64,000 nt of DNA from Clostridium sp. (lineage in GTDB: Bacteria; Bacillota; Clostridia; Clostridiales; Clostridiaceae): positions 62,001 to 126,000 of the forward strand of contig JARLHR010000091.1 in NCBI GenBank assembly GCA_031292145.1. The letters are read 5' to 3'. How positions within the stretch are numbered: position 1 is the stretch's first letter; every line of letters starts with the position of its first letter. A program made the translations under genes and the position numbers. Shown one piece after another: positions 42,074 to 50,846 of this stretch. The notes below the pieces were generated by a model. The model was not told where the DNA came from and did not search any database. It saw only the letters and a program-made list of their open reading frames with translations.

Positions 42074-42469
42074 TTATTCATTTTCAAATTCATTTAACTC
42101 CTGGTCCAATATATCTGTAGTAATATTATCTTTATCATCTCTACTATCATCTAACTCAACCCTAGTTGTTGCTCTGCCTAGGTTTCTATCAAGGATATCT
42201 TGAGCAGCAGCCAGTCTTGTCTTTTCATATTTGCCATTAGTAAGTAACTTAATCATTTCATCAGCAGCATTCTTAGCAGCACATTTTAATTTTCCTTGTG
42301 CTGCATAAATAAACTCCTGTCCGAATCTATTCACTTCAGCGTTAAATTCCTCTAACTTCTTCCACTCATAAATAGTGCTTCTTGCAACCTTAACTTCTTT
42401 TACAATATCTGATATTATCATGCCTTGAGCAATTAATCTAGCAACTTCTATTTGCCTTTCATCTAACAT
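42074..42469 (-). CDS. terS: Terminase small subunit
   Basis: 131 residues. The N-terminal HTH (QIEVARLIAQGMIISDIVKE and VARSTIYEWKK) is followed by RLAAAQDILDRNLGRATTRV, the phBC6A51-like small-terminase pattern, and an acidic tail (DQELNEFENE). It recognises the packaging start. Ribosome site GAAGGG. It is the first late gene after the terminator at 42595..42622. Confidence 0.9.
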   Translation of the reverse strand: MLDERQIEVARLIAQGMIISDIVKEVKVARSTIYEWKKLEEFNAEVNRFGQEFIYAAQGKLKCAAKNAADEMIKLLTNGKYEKTRLAAAQDILDRNLGRATTRVELDDSRDDKDNITTDILDQELNEFENE

Positions 42470-42594
42470 ATAATCACTTCCCTTCTATCGGACAATATAT
42501 TTTATATCTCTTAGCCTTGTTGTTAAGTTTTATTTCATTATTCGAGTACTATTTCAACTCAAAATAAAACCTTTGTGCAAGCTTATAAAGTGCA

Positions 42595-42622
42595 TTAAAA
42601 AAGAACCCTGTTAAGAGTTCTT
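42595..42622 (-). terminator. Terminator between early/late boundary gene and terS
   Basis: AAGAACTC and GGGTTCTT (42601..42622) followed by TTTT on the - strand. The late promoter should therefore lie between 42470 and 42594, but none was clear to me. Confidence 0.65.
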
Positions 42623-42632
42623 AAAATAATTA

Positions 42633-42788
42633 TTATTTAGTGACTTTTTCCTGTAACCATCTTAGTAAAGATAAGCTGTCTATTTCTCCATTTTCTTTTA
42701 AAATCTTATGGGTTGCCATGTAATATGCTATTGCATCAGCCATTTCATATTCATCTTTCATAGATTTTAGTCTTTCAAAATTATTCAT
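42633..42788 (-). CDS. Small hypothetical protein, 51 aa
   Basis: Ribosome site AGAAGGGG; promoter with an extended -10 at 42814..42822. MNNFERLKSMKDEYEMADAI, then a KILKENGEIDSLSLLRWLQE block: a helical, acidic protein. Enclosed by two terminators, so it is a single-gene transcript between regulator and terminase. Function unknown. Confidence 0.6.
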   Translation of the reverse strand: MNNFERLKSMKDEYEMADAIAYYMATHKILKENGEIDSLSLLRWLQEKVTK

Positions 42789-42813
42789 ATAACCCCTTCT
42801 TTCCTATAGGTTG

Positions 42814-42822
42814 ATTATATCA
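42814..42822 (-). promoter_or_regulatory. Extended -10 promoter of small gene
   Basis: TGATATAAT on the - strand, 26 bases before the ATG at 42788, just after a terminator. No clear -35. Confidence 0.5.
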
Positions 42823-42832
42823 TAATAGTTTA

Positions 42833-42868
42833 AAAAGACACCTACAATTTAATATGTAAGTGCCTCTT
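42833..42868 (-). terminator. Terminator of early region
   Basis: GGCACTTACA and TGTAGGTGTC pair at ten positions with wobble (42837..42846 and 42855..42864), then TTTTT. Confidence 0.7.
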
Positions 42869-42969
42869 TGTTTTATTTCTATGATACTATTATATAGCCT
42901 TAAAACCATTGAAAACAGTAATGTTATGATAATAATGTAATAATAAAAATATAAGAAAGTAATAATAAA

Positions 42970-43410
42970 CTATAATATAAATGAAGATATTTTATCTATT
43001 ACTTTTCTTCTAACCTTAATACAATTATCTACCGATTGATTTAAGTCTTGAGCAATACTTGTCCAACTTCTTGTTGGTTTACTAAAATATCTTAACTCTA
43101 CAAGCTTTCTTTCATCATCTTCTAATAGATCTAATGTTGTATTTATTAATTCCTTTTCAATAGTTCTACTTTCTTTTTCTTTTTTAAGCTGCTCTACTTT
43201 ACTACTAATATGTTCATCACGTTTAATTACTTCATTTTCAACACATGAACTAAATGCATTAGTTGGACTACTCTTTTCTTCATATGAGATTGCTTTTACA
43301 GATACATCATTAAGTAACTGCTTAATTTTTATATCTGCTAATTGATTTAATTTATCTATATCTTTATAACTATATAAGTGATATTCTGTTTTTTTAAATT
43401 TGTCTTCCAT
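42970..43410 (-). CDS. ArpU/RinA-like late gene regulator
   Basis: 146 residues. The C-terminal third is a sigma-70 region-4-like HTH (LLEDDERKLVELRYFSKPTR, then WTSIAQDLNQSVDNCIKVRR), preceded by a basic coiled region. This is the ArpU-type late activator found just upstream of terS in Firmicute phages. Ribosome site CAGGAGG lies in the upstream gene. It probably switches on the packaging and structural genes. Confidence 0.8.
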   Translation of the reverse strand: MEDKFKKTEYHLYSYKDIDKLNQLADIKIKQLLNDVSVKAISYEEKSSPTNAFSSCVENEVIKRDEHISSKVEQLKKEKESRTIEKELINTTLDLLEDDERKLVELRYFSKPTRSWTSIAQDLNQSVDNCIKVRRKVIDKISSFIL

Positions 43411-43570
43411 TCCTAGCCTCCTGAATCTTTTGTATTTGTTTTTCTAAATCTTTCTTTTCAACTAATAGCGGTTTTATATTAATAGCACATCTAGTTTTAT
43501 ATGCCTTTTTAAGCTGCTTATCTATTTCCCTAACTCTATCTTTTTTAACTTCTAACATATCAGGTTTCAA
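43394..43570 (-). CDS. Small coiled-coil protein, 58 aa
   Basis: TTG start at 43570 with GAGGTG six bases upstream gives MKPDMLEVKKDRVREIDKQL. The longer frame to 43633 would run into the repeat region and has no ribosome site. The product is one basic amphipathic helix. It overlaps the ArpU-like gene by 17 bases, so it may support that regulator. Confidence 0.6.
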   Translation of the reverse strand: MKPDMLEVKKDRVREIDKQLKKAYKTRCAINIKPLLVEKKDLEKQIQKIQEARNGRQI

Positions 43571-43604
43571 TTTAATCACCTCATTTTTGAGTTTGTACCA
43601 AAAA

Positions 43605-43960
43605 ATAACGAGTTTTGTAACAAGAATTTTCACCCCTTTGTTACGCTTCTAACCATTGATATCACAAAGCTTAGAGAGTATTTTTAATTTTGTAACAAAA
43701 ATCTAAAATACCTACTACCCATCTTTATATATAAGAGAGTATATATATTTCTCATCATATACATATATATATTTATATTTTTGTTATATTTATAATATAT
43801 ATATATATAAAGGGCATAACCATGCGGTCTGAGGTCTGTAACAAAACTTGTAACAAGAAATTTTTATCCATTTTTTAACATTAGCCTCAAAGCATTGGTA
43901 TGACTAGCTTTGAGCCTGTAACAAAAAACATACCAAAAATTTAAGTTTTTGTTACAAAGT
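43605..43960. repeat. Origin-like region R2: TGTAACA sites around AT-rich core
   Basis: TGTAACA or TGTTACA at 43616, 43691, 43837, 43849, 43917 and 43950, with a variant at 43639. The core 43725..43810 is A/T only and contains ATTTCTCATCATATA, the reverse of the R1 core block. CTCAAAGC and GCTTTGAG (about 43886 and 43907) form a dyad at the place of the R1 dyad. The block aligns with R1 in reverse orientation throughout. No gene lies in 43571..43982. Confidence 0.65.
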
Positions 43961-43982
43961 TTGGTACAACCTTATTAAATTA

Positions 43983-44144
43983 TCATTTTATTAAACTGTT
44001 TACTGCTTTCCTAATTTTTATTAAATTAACATCTTTTAAAATCATTTGGCATTGTTTTATTTCTTCGTTTTGATACTTTATTTGTTCACCTTGCTTTACA
44101 ACTATTTCTCTTAATTCTCTTATTTCTTTTAATATTTCTTCCAT
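43983..44144 (-). CDS. Small coiled-coil protein, 53 aa
   Basis: Ribosome site AAAGGAG. MEEILKEIRELREIVVKQGE with regular heptads through residue 32, then a basic end (VNLIKIRKAVNSLIK). Structure predicted only by eye. It is the last early gene before region R2. Confidence 0.6.
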   Translation of the reverse strand: MEEILKEIRELREIVVKQGEQIKYQNEEIKQCQMILKDVNLIKIRKAVNSLIK

Positions 44145-44182
44145 GTAACTCTCCTTTCTACGTGCAAATCTAGTTACCTAAC

Positions 44183-44371
44183 TTATATTTGCTTTTGTAT
44201 AGTAACTTCTAATTCACCGTTATTGGCTGCAATATCAATAATGTAATATTCTCCATAATTTTTTAAATCAGAATAGTTTGGATAAAACTCTTCTCCTGTA
44301 TCATGATGATTTATTCTTAAAACCTGACATGTTTTTACCTGAGTTAAAATATCTTTTAATTTTAGGTCCAT
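44183..44371 (-). CDS. Hypothetical protein, 62 aa
   Basis: ATG at 44371 (AGAAGG upstream) gives MDLKLKDILTQVKTCQVLRI, then EFYPNYSDLKNYGEYYIIDI and an end rich in beta strands. The longer frame to 44413 overlaps the neighbour's stop. Read with the PAPS-reductase-like gene. Family not recognised. Confidence 0.6.
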   Translation of the reverse strand: MDLKLKDILTQVKTCQVLRINHHDTGEEFYPNYSDLKNYGEYYIIDIAANNGELEVTIQKQI

Positions 44372-44412
44372 TCTTTTAACCTTCTTTCTGCACCAAATAT
44401 TAGTATTACGCA

Positions 44413-45435
44413 CTAGATTGTCATTTTAAATTGCTGATACATTCCTTGTCCTGGTTCTTTCATAACCTTAACGTTATTCATATATGGAACATCTATATAA
44501 TCTAAAACCTTGGCTAAACCTAGTCCACCTTTTTCCCAATCCTTCATGCAATATTGATAGAGCTGTGGATGTGTGGTTTGCATTTTTTGAAATCTATTAG
44601 GACATTCTTCCAAATGGCATCCAAAAGCACAAAACATACAACCAGTTCTTTCTACTCCTGTAGTTCTATAAACTCCATTTTCACAAACTATCTCACCATA
44701 TACGCTACATATTTTTAACTTATTTTCATATGCATATCTTAAAACATCTTGTTTTGTCCAAAATCCCATAGGTTGGCTCTTTGGTGCATTTGCTTCATAA
44801 ACATTACAACCAGTTTTTTCATATTGTCTTTGCCTTTGAAATCCTTCATCTTGCGTAATTCCAATGTATGGGTATCTATTAGTCTTTTTATGATATTCTT
44901 TAAAAGGTTTCTTTTTCATAACATCACAGCATTTTTCACTAGTATCAAAAGGAGCATTTAAAAGTGTTTTCCACTTCTCAGCTAGTTTCCCTAAAGAACC
45001 TCTTTCATCACCATTCATAAGATAATTTCTATATTTATCTGATAAGTTGCCATGTCTTAATTTTCTTATTTTAGCTGCTGTTTCTTTACTTACTATAGGA
45101 TATCCATACTCTTTGATAACCTGTCTAAATGACTTTTGAGGTTTTAATATTGTTACATCATCAAAAGTATTAACAAACTCTCTTAGCTCTGGATATTCAA
45201 GCCCAGTATCAACAAATACCGCAGGTATATCATTGTATAAATGTTCTCTAACCAAATGCAAAAGAACTGTACTATCTAGACCACCTGAAAAACTTATATA
45301 TACATCACCTTGCCAATAACTGTACCAATCTTCAATTCTCTTTTTACTCAATAGCAACTTTAGTTCATAAGGTAGTCCTTTTCTTTGACTAAAGGCCCAA
45401 TCCTTAAGTTTTAAATCTATATCTTGAATATACAT
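44413..45435 (-). CDS. PAPS-reductase-like PP-loop protein
   Basis: 340 residues. PP-loop SFSGGLDSTVLLHLV (about residues 48 to 62) and AVFVDTGLEYPELREFV mark the PAPS reductase/DndC superfamily. Cysteines in TSEKCCDVMKKKPF and the Cys pattern ERTGCMFCAFGCHLEECP (about residues 270 to 287) could hold a metal or Fe-S cluster. Family members activate sulfate, sulfur or other adenylated substrates; DndC acts in DNA phosphorothioation. It directly follows a C5 DNA methyltransferase gene, so a DNA-modification role is worth testing. Ribosome site GAAAGGAG. Confidence 0.85.
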   Translation of the reverse strand: MYIQDIDLKLKDWAFSQRKGLPYELKLLLSKKRIEDWYSYWQGDVYISFSGGLDSTVLLHLVREHLYNDIPAVFVDTGLEYPELREFVNTFDDVTILKPQKSFRQVIKEYGYPIVSKETAAKIRKLRHGNLSDKYRNYLMNGDERGSLGKLAEKWKTLLNAPFDTSEKCCDVMKKKPFKEYHKKTNRYPYIGITQDEGFQRQRQYEKTGCNVYEANAPKSQPMGFWTKQDVLRYAYENKLKICSVYGEIVCENGVYRTTGVERTGCMFCAFGCHLEECPNRFQKMQTTHPQLYQYCMKDWEKGGLGLAKVLDYIDVPYMNNVKVMKEPGQGMYQQFKMTI

Positions 45436-45447
45436 TTCTTCTCCTTT

Positions 45448-46407
45448 CTAAATTGCTTCTAGCTCTAAAGGCTGTGAAAGAATAATCTGCTTAAATATAC
45501 TTTCAAAAATCGGAACTGGAATACTATTGCCAGCTTGATGATACAAAGCTCCATTAAGCTTTCCATCTTTGTCTGGATGAACCTTTAACGCTGCTTCAAA
45601 TTCTTTATCAGCATAGCCTTGAAGTCTCCAACATTCTTTTTCAGTTAAATATCTATATCTGCCATCACCTAAGTCAATTACTCCACTATTAGGACAACGC
45701 ATTTGTTTTGTAGTAATGGTTGTACAATAATCTTTAATAACTTGTACTCTTCCACCAAAATTACTATCCTTACATCCTATTTTCTTTAACATGCTTGGCT
45801 GAGATACAATATATTTTTCTTCCTGAGTATCTTCTAAAAACTCTGATATATTTCTCATTGCCTTTCTTTCTAAAGTGCCAAAATTAAATAGTGATCCATC
45901 TAAGCAGCTTATAGTAAAAACTCTTTCTCGACTTTGAGGTAATCCAAAATCAAGTGCATTCAATACTTCATAGTTGCTTGTATATCCCATGTTTTGCATT
46001 TCTTCCAGGTATCTATTAAAATTATGTCTCATATGTTTTGAAAGAACATTTTTTACATTCTCCCAAATAACATATTTAGGCTTCCATTCTCCCATCTGCT
46101 TAATTATATTAATGGTTTCCCACATAAGGCTTGACCTCGTTTCTGTTCCTTCATCCGCTCCCTTTTGATGTCCTGCAATACTAAAATCTTGGCAAGGTGA
46201 ACCATGAATCAGAATATCTGGTCTAAGATTCCACCCTACAACTGATTGAGTTTTATACTCTAGTTCCTTCTCAAACATTGCATTATAACTTCTTACTGCC
46301 TTTTCATCTATCTCAACATAATCAATAGCCTTAACATCTATTCCTAAGTTTCTAAGAGCAATCCTCGGACTTCCTATGCCTCCAAATAACTCTAATATCT
46401 GTATCAA
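45448..46407 (-). CDS. DNA (cytosine-5) methyltransferase
   Basis: The start is probably the TTG at 46407 (AAAGGAGG, 10 bases upstream; MIQILELFGGIGSPRIALRN), not the ATG at 46440. Motifs: I LELFGGIGSPRIAL, IV HGSPCQDFSIAG with the catalytic Cys, VI WENVKNVLS, VIII and IX/X at QAGNSIPV. No restriction enzyme gene is adjacent, so it is probably an orphan methylase that protects phage DNA. It pairs with the PP-loop gene 12 bases away. Confidence 0.92.
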   Translation of the reverse strand: MIQILELFGGIGSPRIALRNLGIDVKAIDYVEIDEKAVRSYNAMFEKELEYKTQSVVGWNLRPDILIHGSPCQDFSIAGHQKGADEGTETRSSLMWETINIIKQMGEWKPKYVIWENVKNVLSKHMRHNFNRYLEEMQNMGYTSNYEVLNALDFGLPQSRERVFTISCLDGSLFNFGTLERKAMRNISEFLEDTQEEKYIVSQPSMLKKIGCKDSNFGGRVQVIKDYCTTITTKQMRCPNSGVIDLGDGRYRYLTEKECWRLQGYADKEFEAALKVHPDKDGKLNGALYHQAGNSIPVPIFESIFKQIILSQPLELEAI

Positions 46408-46481
46408 TTTATTTTTTCCTCCTTTATCTATATTTCCCATAATTATTGTGATAATATTTAACTTGAAAGGAGGGGATTTTT

Positions 46482-46733
46482 ATGAATCCAAGAGAAATGT
46501 TAAATACTATCCTATTAGATTTATACAAAGTTAATAGCGATAACAAACCGTCTTTAAATATTGCACATAAAATTGGTGATGACGATAAAATTGGCCTATA
46601 TACTTCCAAGGCTATTGACTTTGGAAAAGAAAATTCATACTTAACTGTAATACGAGCATCCATGGGAGAATCACTATGTTGCATACTACCAGATGGAATT
46701 GAATACGTAGAAAAATATTTACTCACAAAATAA
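46482..46733 (+). CDS. Lone + strand gene, 83 aa, unknown
   Basis: Strong ribosome site (AAAGGAGGGG). MNPREMLNTILLDLYKVNSD, then IGDDDKIGLYTSKAIDFGKE and SMGESLCCILPDGIEYVEKY: a winged-helix-like pattern is possible. It runs against the early operon between the methyltransferase and the primase-helicase, with its own terminator (46743..46766). It is therefore probably expressed separately. Family not recognised. Confidence 0.75.
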   Translation: MNPREMLNTILLDLYKVNSDNKPSLNIAHKIGDDDKIGLYTSKAIDFGKENSYLTVIRASMGESLCCILPDGIEYVEKYLLTK

Positions 46734-46742
46734 CTTTATCTG

Positions 46743-46768
46743 CTGCCTATATTGGTGGCAGTTTTTAT
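46743..46768 (+). terminator. Terminator of lone + gene
   Basis: CTGCC (46743..46747) and GGCAG (46757..46761), then TTTTTATT. Confidence 0.65.
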
Positions 46769-46792
46769 TACATCTTTTCTAAATATTCAGCA

Positions 46793-49396
46793 TTACTTAG
46801 CAACACTAAATATATTTTGTTCAGCCATACTTACCGCTTCTTCCATCAAGTCACATTCGACAATTTCACCAACATTTAATTCAACTAATTTAACTGTATC
46901 GTATTCGTCATACCATGCGTTACTTCCAGTGTCCTTATCTCTAAATTGCTTAGCATTAGCCTTTATGATGTACCCGCTTTTTTTAGCTTGCTTCTTGAAA
47001 TCCTTAATTTTTACCATGTTAATATCCAAACTTTGATAATCTTTTTGATATTTAAACAATATGTCTACAAGAATTTGACTCCTGATGTATGTTTTACCTC
47101 TTTCAGTTTTAACTGCTTTATAAGCATGTACATAATTACTATCCTGTAGAATATCATTAAATTGAATTATCATTTGCTCAATAGTGCTATCAGTGTCGTC
47201 ACCATTAGTCAATATTTCTTCACGTATATTTTGTTCAATAGCGTTGAAATACTCTTCTATAGGCTGTAAACCTTGTTTAATAAGCACCTTATTAAGTAAC
47301 TCAATTCCACAACTTGTATTAATAGCTGTATTAAGTGGTCTATCCTTTAGAGTAAATTTATCTCTTAAGCTAATACGCAAGTTCTTATATTCTTCTATAG
47401 GAAAGTTTAAAACCTCTAAAATAATGCTTTTGCCTAGCTTATTTAATAATTCTTTGTGATCTTCTAGCCAAAATATTGACTTACTGGTTTCTTCAGTTCT
47501 TTCACCTTTTCCCATATAAACAATACAACTTCTAGTAATAATTGCTTTTTCATTTCCAGGAATCATTTCTTCACCTGCAACTATCATAGGTCGAGTTAAT
47601 TTTACATCTTTAACTCCGAATCCTTTGTCACCACGACTTATTGCATCTCTGTCGTAAGCACTACGAAATATATTACTAAGTTCATCTTTTTTATACTGAG
47701 TCATTTTACTTGGCTTGAACTCTTCATATATGATTGGATAATTTCCTACAGATAATTCCTCTTTGATAGAATGTATTGTTGAGGACATTGTCTTTTTATC
47801 AGACTTAGGATAATTTAAGATTGGCATTAATACTTTTTCTAATATAGTAGTTTTTCCAGTTTGGCTTTCACCTAGTAGGAATAAATGATGTAATTGAGAA
47901 TCTAATGCTATGCTTTGAGCTACTTCTAAAAAACTTAGCACACTACCTATAAGACAGACAGCTTGGTTATAATTTATAAATCTAAATAAATGTTGCATTA
48001 ACTCTTGGAGCTCTTGTTTTTCTATAGGCTTTATATCCAATATGTCAATATTGCTATTTTCAGCTACACAACTTCTATCTGTGGCACCCGGTGTCAATGT
48101 GCCTGTAGATGTAATGATTTTAAATTGCTCAGTCCCTTCTATAGGCAATATCTTAGTCCCGACATTTATTTCACTATTATCTACAGCAAAATACTTATTT
48201 ACCCATCCTTTAAGTTTTACCAACTCACCTACATTTACGCCCATGAATGAGAAGTCCATGCCTAGAAAATTTCTAAAGGTTCTTAAATCGTCAAATATTT
48301 TGCTAGAGCCAACCTTTTCAACTATCTTTCCATCTATGCAGCTTTTAATTTTTAATTTTATATTTTGTGTACCTTCATCAATTCTGTTTATTTTACTTGC
48401 CTCTAGAATATTAAAATCAGTTAAATAAGTTGGTTTCATTTTCTTTTCTTCATCTTCAGAGTCTACTTTTAATTTATAAATTCCAAAGTTATCTTGTTGA
48501 AGTTCTTTTTTATTCTTCAGGTCTAGTGATCTATCAAAAGCATTTAATAATTCTTGCTTGGTATATCCGGCTTCTAGCCAATCCGTAACATCTTTATTGT
48601 TGCCTAATGATTTTAATCCAGGTAAATTTATTATTTTGAAGCTGCTTGCATCTTTTAAGAAATTATATTTAATGTTATTTACATATTTCTCTCCAGCTTC
48701 ACCAGTATCACCTAAAACCATTATTTTCATAAATTCACTTTTAAGAATTTTTAAATCTGTACATCCTTTAATGGAAGTTGCAACATAATTTTTATTTTTT
48801 AATAGAGAATTTATATTATTAGCATCTTTTTCACCTTCAACAAATATGATTATTTTGCCTTCAGCGATTCCTTTTAAAACATTGTATAAATTATATGGCA
48901 ATTCTTCTATGCCATCCCTATTGTTGATTATTTTATCTCCTGAGAATCTATAATAAGAGCTTGCTTTTTTACCATTAGGCTTAAGAAATTTAGCTTTATA
49001 ATAAACAATTTCATTCTGCTCATTTACAAATTCAAACAGTCCTAAAAATTTATATCCTTGCTTATATTCAGTATTTTTAATATCCCAATCAATACGACTT
49101 AATATTTTATCGAATTGTAATTCTCTTTCTGTTTTTTCCATTGATAATCCTAAATATTCTCTCGCTTTATCATAAGTCATATTTTTATACTTAATTATGA
49201 AGTCTATTGCATCACCTTTGGCTTCACATCCCCAACAATGATATCTTTCTTTATTGGCATTAGGAATAAATTTAACACTCATAGAAGGTGTTTTTTCATT
49301 ATGAAAAGGACAGCATATATATCCTTCTCTATTGAATTTTTCTCCTGTTTCATCCTCTATAGTTTGTTTTAAATTTATGTCTTGTATCTCTTTCAA
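46793..49396 (-). CDS. Phage primase-helicase, 867 aa
   Basis: TTG start with GGAGGTG upstream. N-terminal CHC2 zinc finger (CCPFHNEKTPSMSV to YHCWGCEAKG, about residues 28 to 58), Toprim-like block (KIIIFVEGEKDANNINSLL and IMVLGDTGEAGEKYV, about residues 190 to 250), then a helicase-type ATPase with Walker A FLLGESQTGKTTILEKV (about residue 510) and YPIIYEEFKPSKM. Lays primers and unwinds DNA in phage replication. Fused primase-helicases of this size are frequent in Firmicute phages and plasmids. Confidence 0.88.
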   Translation of the reverse strand: MKEIQDINLKQTIEDETGEKFNREGYICCPFHNEKTPSMSVKFIPNANKERYHCWGCEAKGDAIDFIIKYKNMTYDKAREYLGLSMEKTERELQFDKILSRIDWDIKNTEYKQGYKFLGLFEFVNEQNEIVYYKAKFLKPNGKKASSYYRFSGDKIINNRDGIEELPYNLYNVLKGIAEGKIIIFVEGEKDANNINSLLKNKNYVATSIKGCTDLKILKSEFMKIMVLGDTGEAGEKYVNNIKYNFLKDASSFKIINLPGLKSLGNNKDVTDWLEAGYTKQELLNAFDRSLDLKNKKELQQDNFGIYKLKVDSEDEEKKMKPTYLTDFNILEASKINRIDEGTQNIKLKIKSCIDGKIVEKVGSSKIFDDLRTFRNFLGMDFSFMGVNVGELVKLKGWVNKYFAVDNSEINVGTKILPIEGTEQFKIITSTGTLTPGATDRSCVAENSNIDILDIKPIEKQELQELMQHLFRFINYNQAVCLIGSVLSFLEVAQSIALDSQLHHLFLLGESQTGKTTILEKVLMPILNYPKSDKKTMSSTIHSIKEELSVGNYPIIYEEFKPSKMTQYKKDELSNIFRSAYDRDAISRGDKGFGVKDVKLTRPMIVAGEEMIPGNEKAIITRSCIVYMGKGERTEETSKSIFWLEDHKELLNKLGKSIILEVLNFPIEEYKNLRISLRDKFTLKDRPLNTAINTSCGIELLNKVLIKQGLQPIEEYFNAIEQNIREEILTNGDDTDSTIEQMIIQFNDILQDSNYVHAYKAVKTERGKTYIRSQILVDILFKYQKDYQSLDINMVKIKDFKKQAKKSGYIIKANAKQFRDKDTGSNAWYDEYDTVKLVELNVGEIVECDLMEEAVSMAEQNIFSVAK

Positions 49397-49428
49397 AATC
49401 TCACCTCCTATTTATAAATTTAATTTTA

Positions 49429-50070
49429 TTAGCATAATAGTTTTTGTACTAAATCATTAAATACTATTGGAATTAATTCGCTCATTTCTTTTAATAACGG
49501 TACTGCCAATTCTCTCATTTGCGGATGTGCTGGCTTATCTGCTCTTAAGCTGAAGAAATGTCTCCATTCTCTTAAATTCATTGTCATTACTATTTCTGTT
49601 TTAAGTGAATTAGGTAATACTGAACGTGCCTCCTGTGGACTTGCCCCGTCATTTAATAAAGTAAAATAAGATGTTTCTGCTTGCTTACATGCTAAAACCC
49701 ATCTATTATAATTATCTGTACCATATTCCCAAAATACTGGTTCTATAACAGTAAGTTCATTACCAAACTTATCTTTAGAATAATTACAATACCTTGTACT
49801 TTCTTGTCCAAAACTTGCAAGTCTATGCCTGACTAACTCATGACTTACCCCTCTGTCGCATATAAATCTTACTGAAATAGCATTATGCTCTATCATTGCT
49901 TCATGTCCATTTTCTATTAATTTAGCTACAAACTTCTTTGCAGAATCATCCGTAATATTGTTTTCTGACTTGTAGCAAGTTCTACCAACTACCTCAATCC
50001 CTTTTAATAACTCTAAACCATCTATATTTTCCTTATTGATAATTTCATATTTTGCGCTAATTACTTTCAT
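49429..50070 (-). CDS. thyX: Flavin-dependent thymidylate synthase
   Basis: 213 residues. The ThyX motif appears as RHRLASFGQESTRYCNYSKD (about residues 82 to 101), with NAISVRFICDRGVSHELV before it and LREWRHFFSLRADKPAHPQM near the end. It makes dTMP from dUMP with FAD and methylene-THF, boosting nucleotide supply for phage DNA synthesis. Ribosome site AGGAGG. Confidence 0.95.
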   Translation of the reverse strand: MKVISAKYEIINKENIDGLELLKGIEVVGRTCYKSENNITDDSAKKFVAKLIENGHEAMIEHNAISVRFICDRGVSHELVRHRLASFGQESTRYCNYSKDKFGNELTVIEPVFWEYGTDNYNRWVLACKQAETSYFTLLNDGASPQEARSVLPNSLKTEIVMTMNLREWRHFFSLRADKPAHPQMRELAVPLLKEMSELIPIVFNDLVQKLLC

Positions 50071-50082
50071 TTATTTTTCCTC

Positions 50083-50373
50083 CTAAATTTTAAATCCATT
50101 CCAAATTTCATCCTCTGTCATATCCCTATAGAGTAAAGTTTCTATCTCTTTTTTAGTTTTGCTTAAATCTGAAACTAAGTCATTAAACACGCTAAAGGTA
50201 TTAATATACATTGGATTACCATTACCATCATCTTTAGTCTTATATGTGCCATCCTTATTCCTTAAAGGTGTTGAACATTCTATAAAACTATGAGTATTCA
50301 AGTAAGTTTCTGCCTTACTATTTCTTTCTAGCAAGGCATTGTATTTTTTCTTGAGTTCAATTAATGCTTCCAT
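50083..50373 (-). CDS. Hypothetical protein, 96 aa
   Basis: ATG at 50373 (GAGG three bases upstream, GGAAGTGAGGAG) overlaps the stop of the upstream gene. MEALIELKKKYNALLERNSK is a coiled helix, followed by a Gly/Asn loop (YKTKDDGNGNPMYI) and a second helix ending DEIWNGFKI. Family not recognised. Confidence 0.65.
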   Translation of the reverse strand: MEALIELKKKYNALLERNSKAETYLNTHSFIECSTPLRNKDGTYKTKDDGNGNPMYINTFSVFNDLVSDLSKTKKEIETLLYRDMTEDEIWNGFKI

Positions 50374-50378
50374 ACTCC

Positions 50379-50846
50379 TCACTTCCTATAGGCATATTTA
50401 CAGTTCCCCATGTCTTCAGTTTCATTAAAAGGTATTACTTCCTGCTCCTCAAAGTGCTTGTACAAGTCACATTCATGACAATGTTTTGTACAATCTTTGC
50501 AATTCATGTCCATAGTAATTTCTACTAATTCAAAATACTCTTTACTATCTTCAAAAGCTGCATTTAATTCAGTAACCTTACGTTTTTGCAACACTTCCAG
50601 TTCACTATTGGTAACCACAACAACTTTAGAACCTTCATTAAGCCTTACAAATTTCTTAGCTTGTGCTTCACCTAGTCTTTTATTTAAACTAACTAAGCCA
50701 CTTTTAAGGAAGGTACTAGCCTTTTTAAGACTAGTTTTTTCTTCTTTATTCATTACATTTCCATCAACAAAATGTTTAATTAGGTTTCTAGCTTGGCTGA
50801 GTATTATCATTTCTTTTGTCTCAGAATTATTAAGATAATCTTTCAT
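50379..50846 (-). CDS. DUF5651-like Cys-containing protein, 155 aa
   Basis: ATG at 50846 with AAAGGAG ten bases upstream. A helical N-terminal half (QARNLIKHFVDGNVMNKEEK) is followed by a Cys cluster (MDMNCKDCTKHCHECDLYKH) that should bind zinc. I associate this plan with the DUF5651 family of clostridial phages. Function unknown. Confidence 0.7.
   Translation of the reverse strand: MKDYLNNSETKEMIILSQARNLIKHFVDGNVMNKEEKTSLKKASTFLKSGLVSLNKRLGEAQAKKFVRLNEGSKVVVVTNSELEVLQKRKVTELNAAFEDSKEYFELVEITMDMNCKDCTKHCHECDLYKHFEEQEVIPFNETEDMGNCKYAYRK

Noticed and set aside
46424-46726. - strand ORF of 100 aa opposite 46482
   Set aside because: No ribosome site. The + strand frame has AAAGGAGGGG, a clear terminator and a more protein-like sequence.
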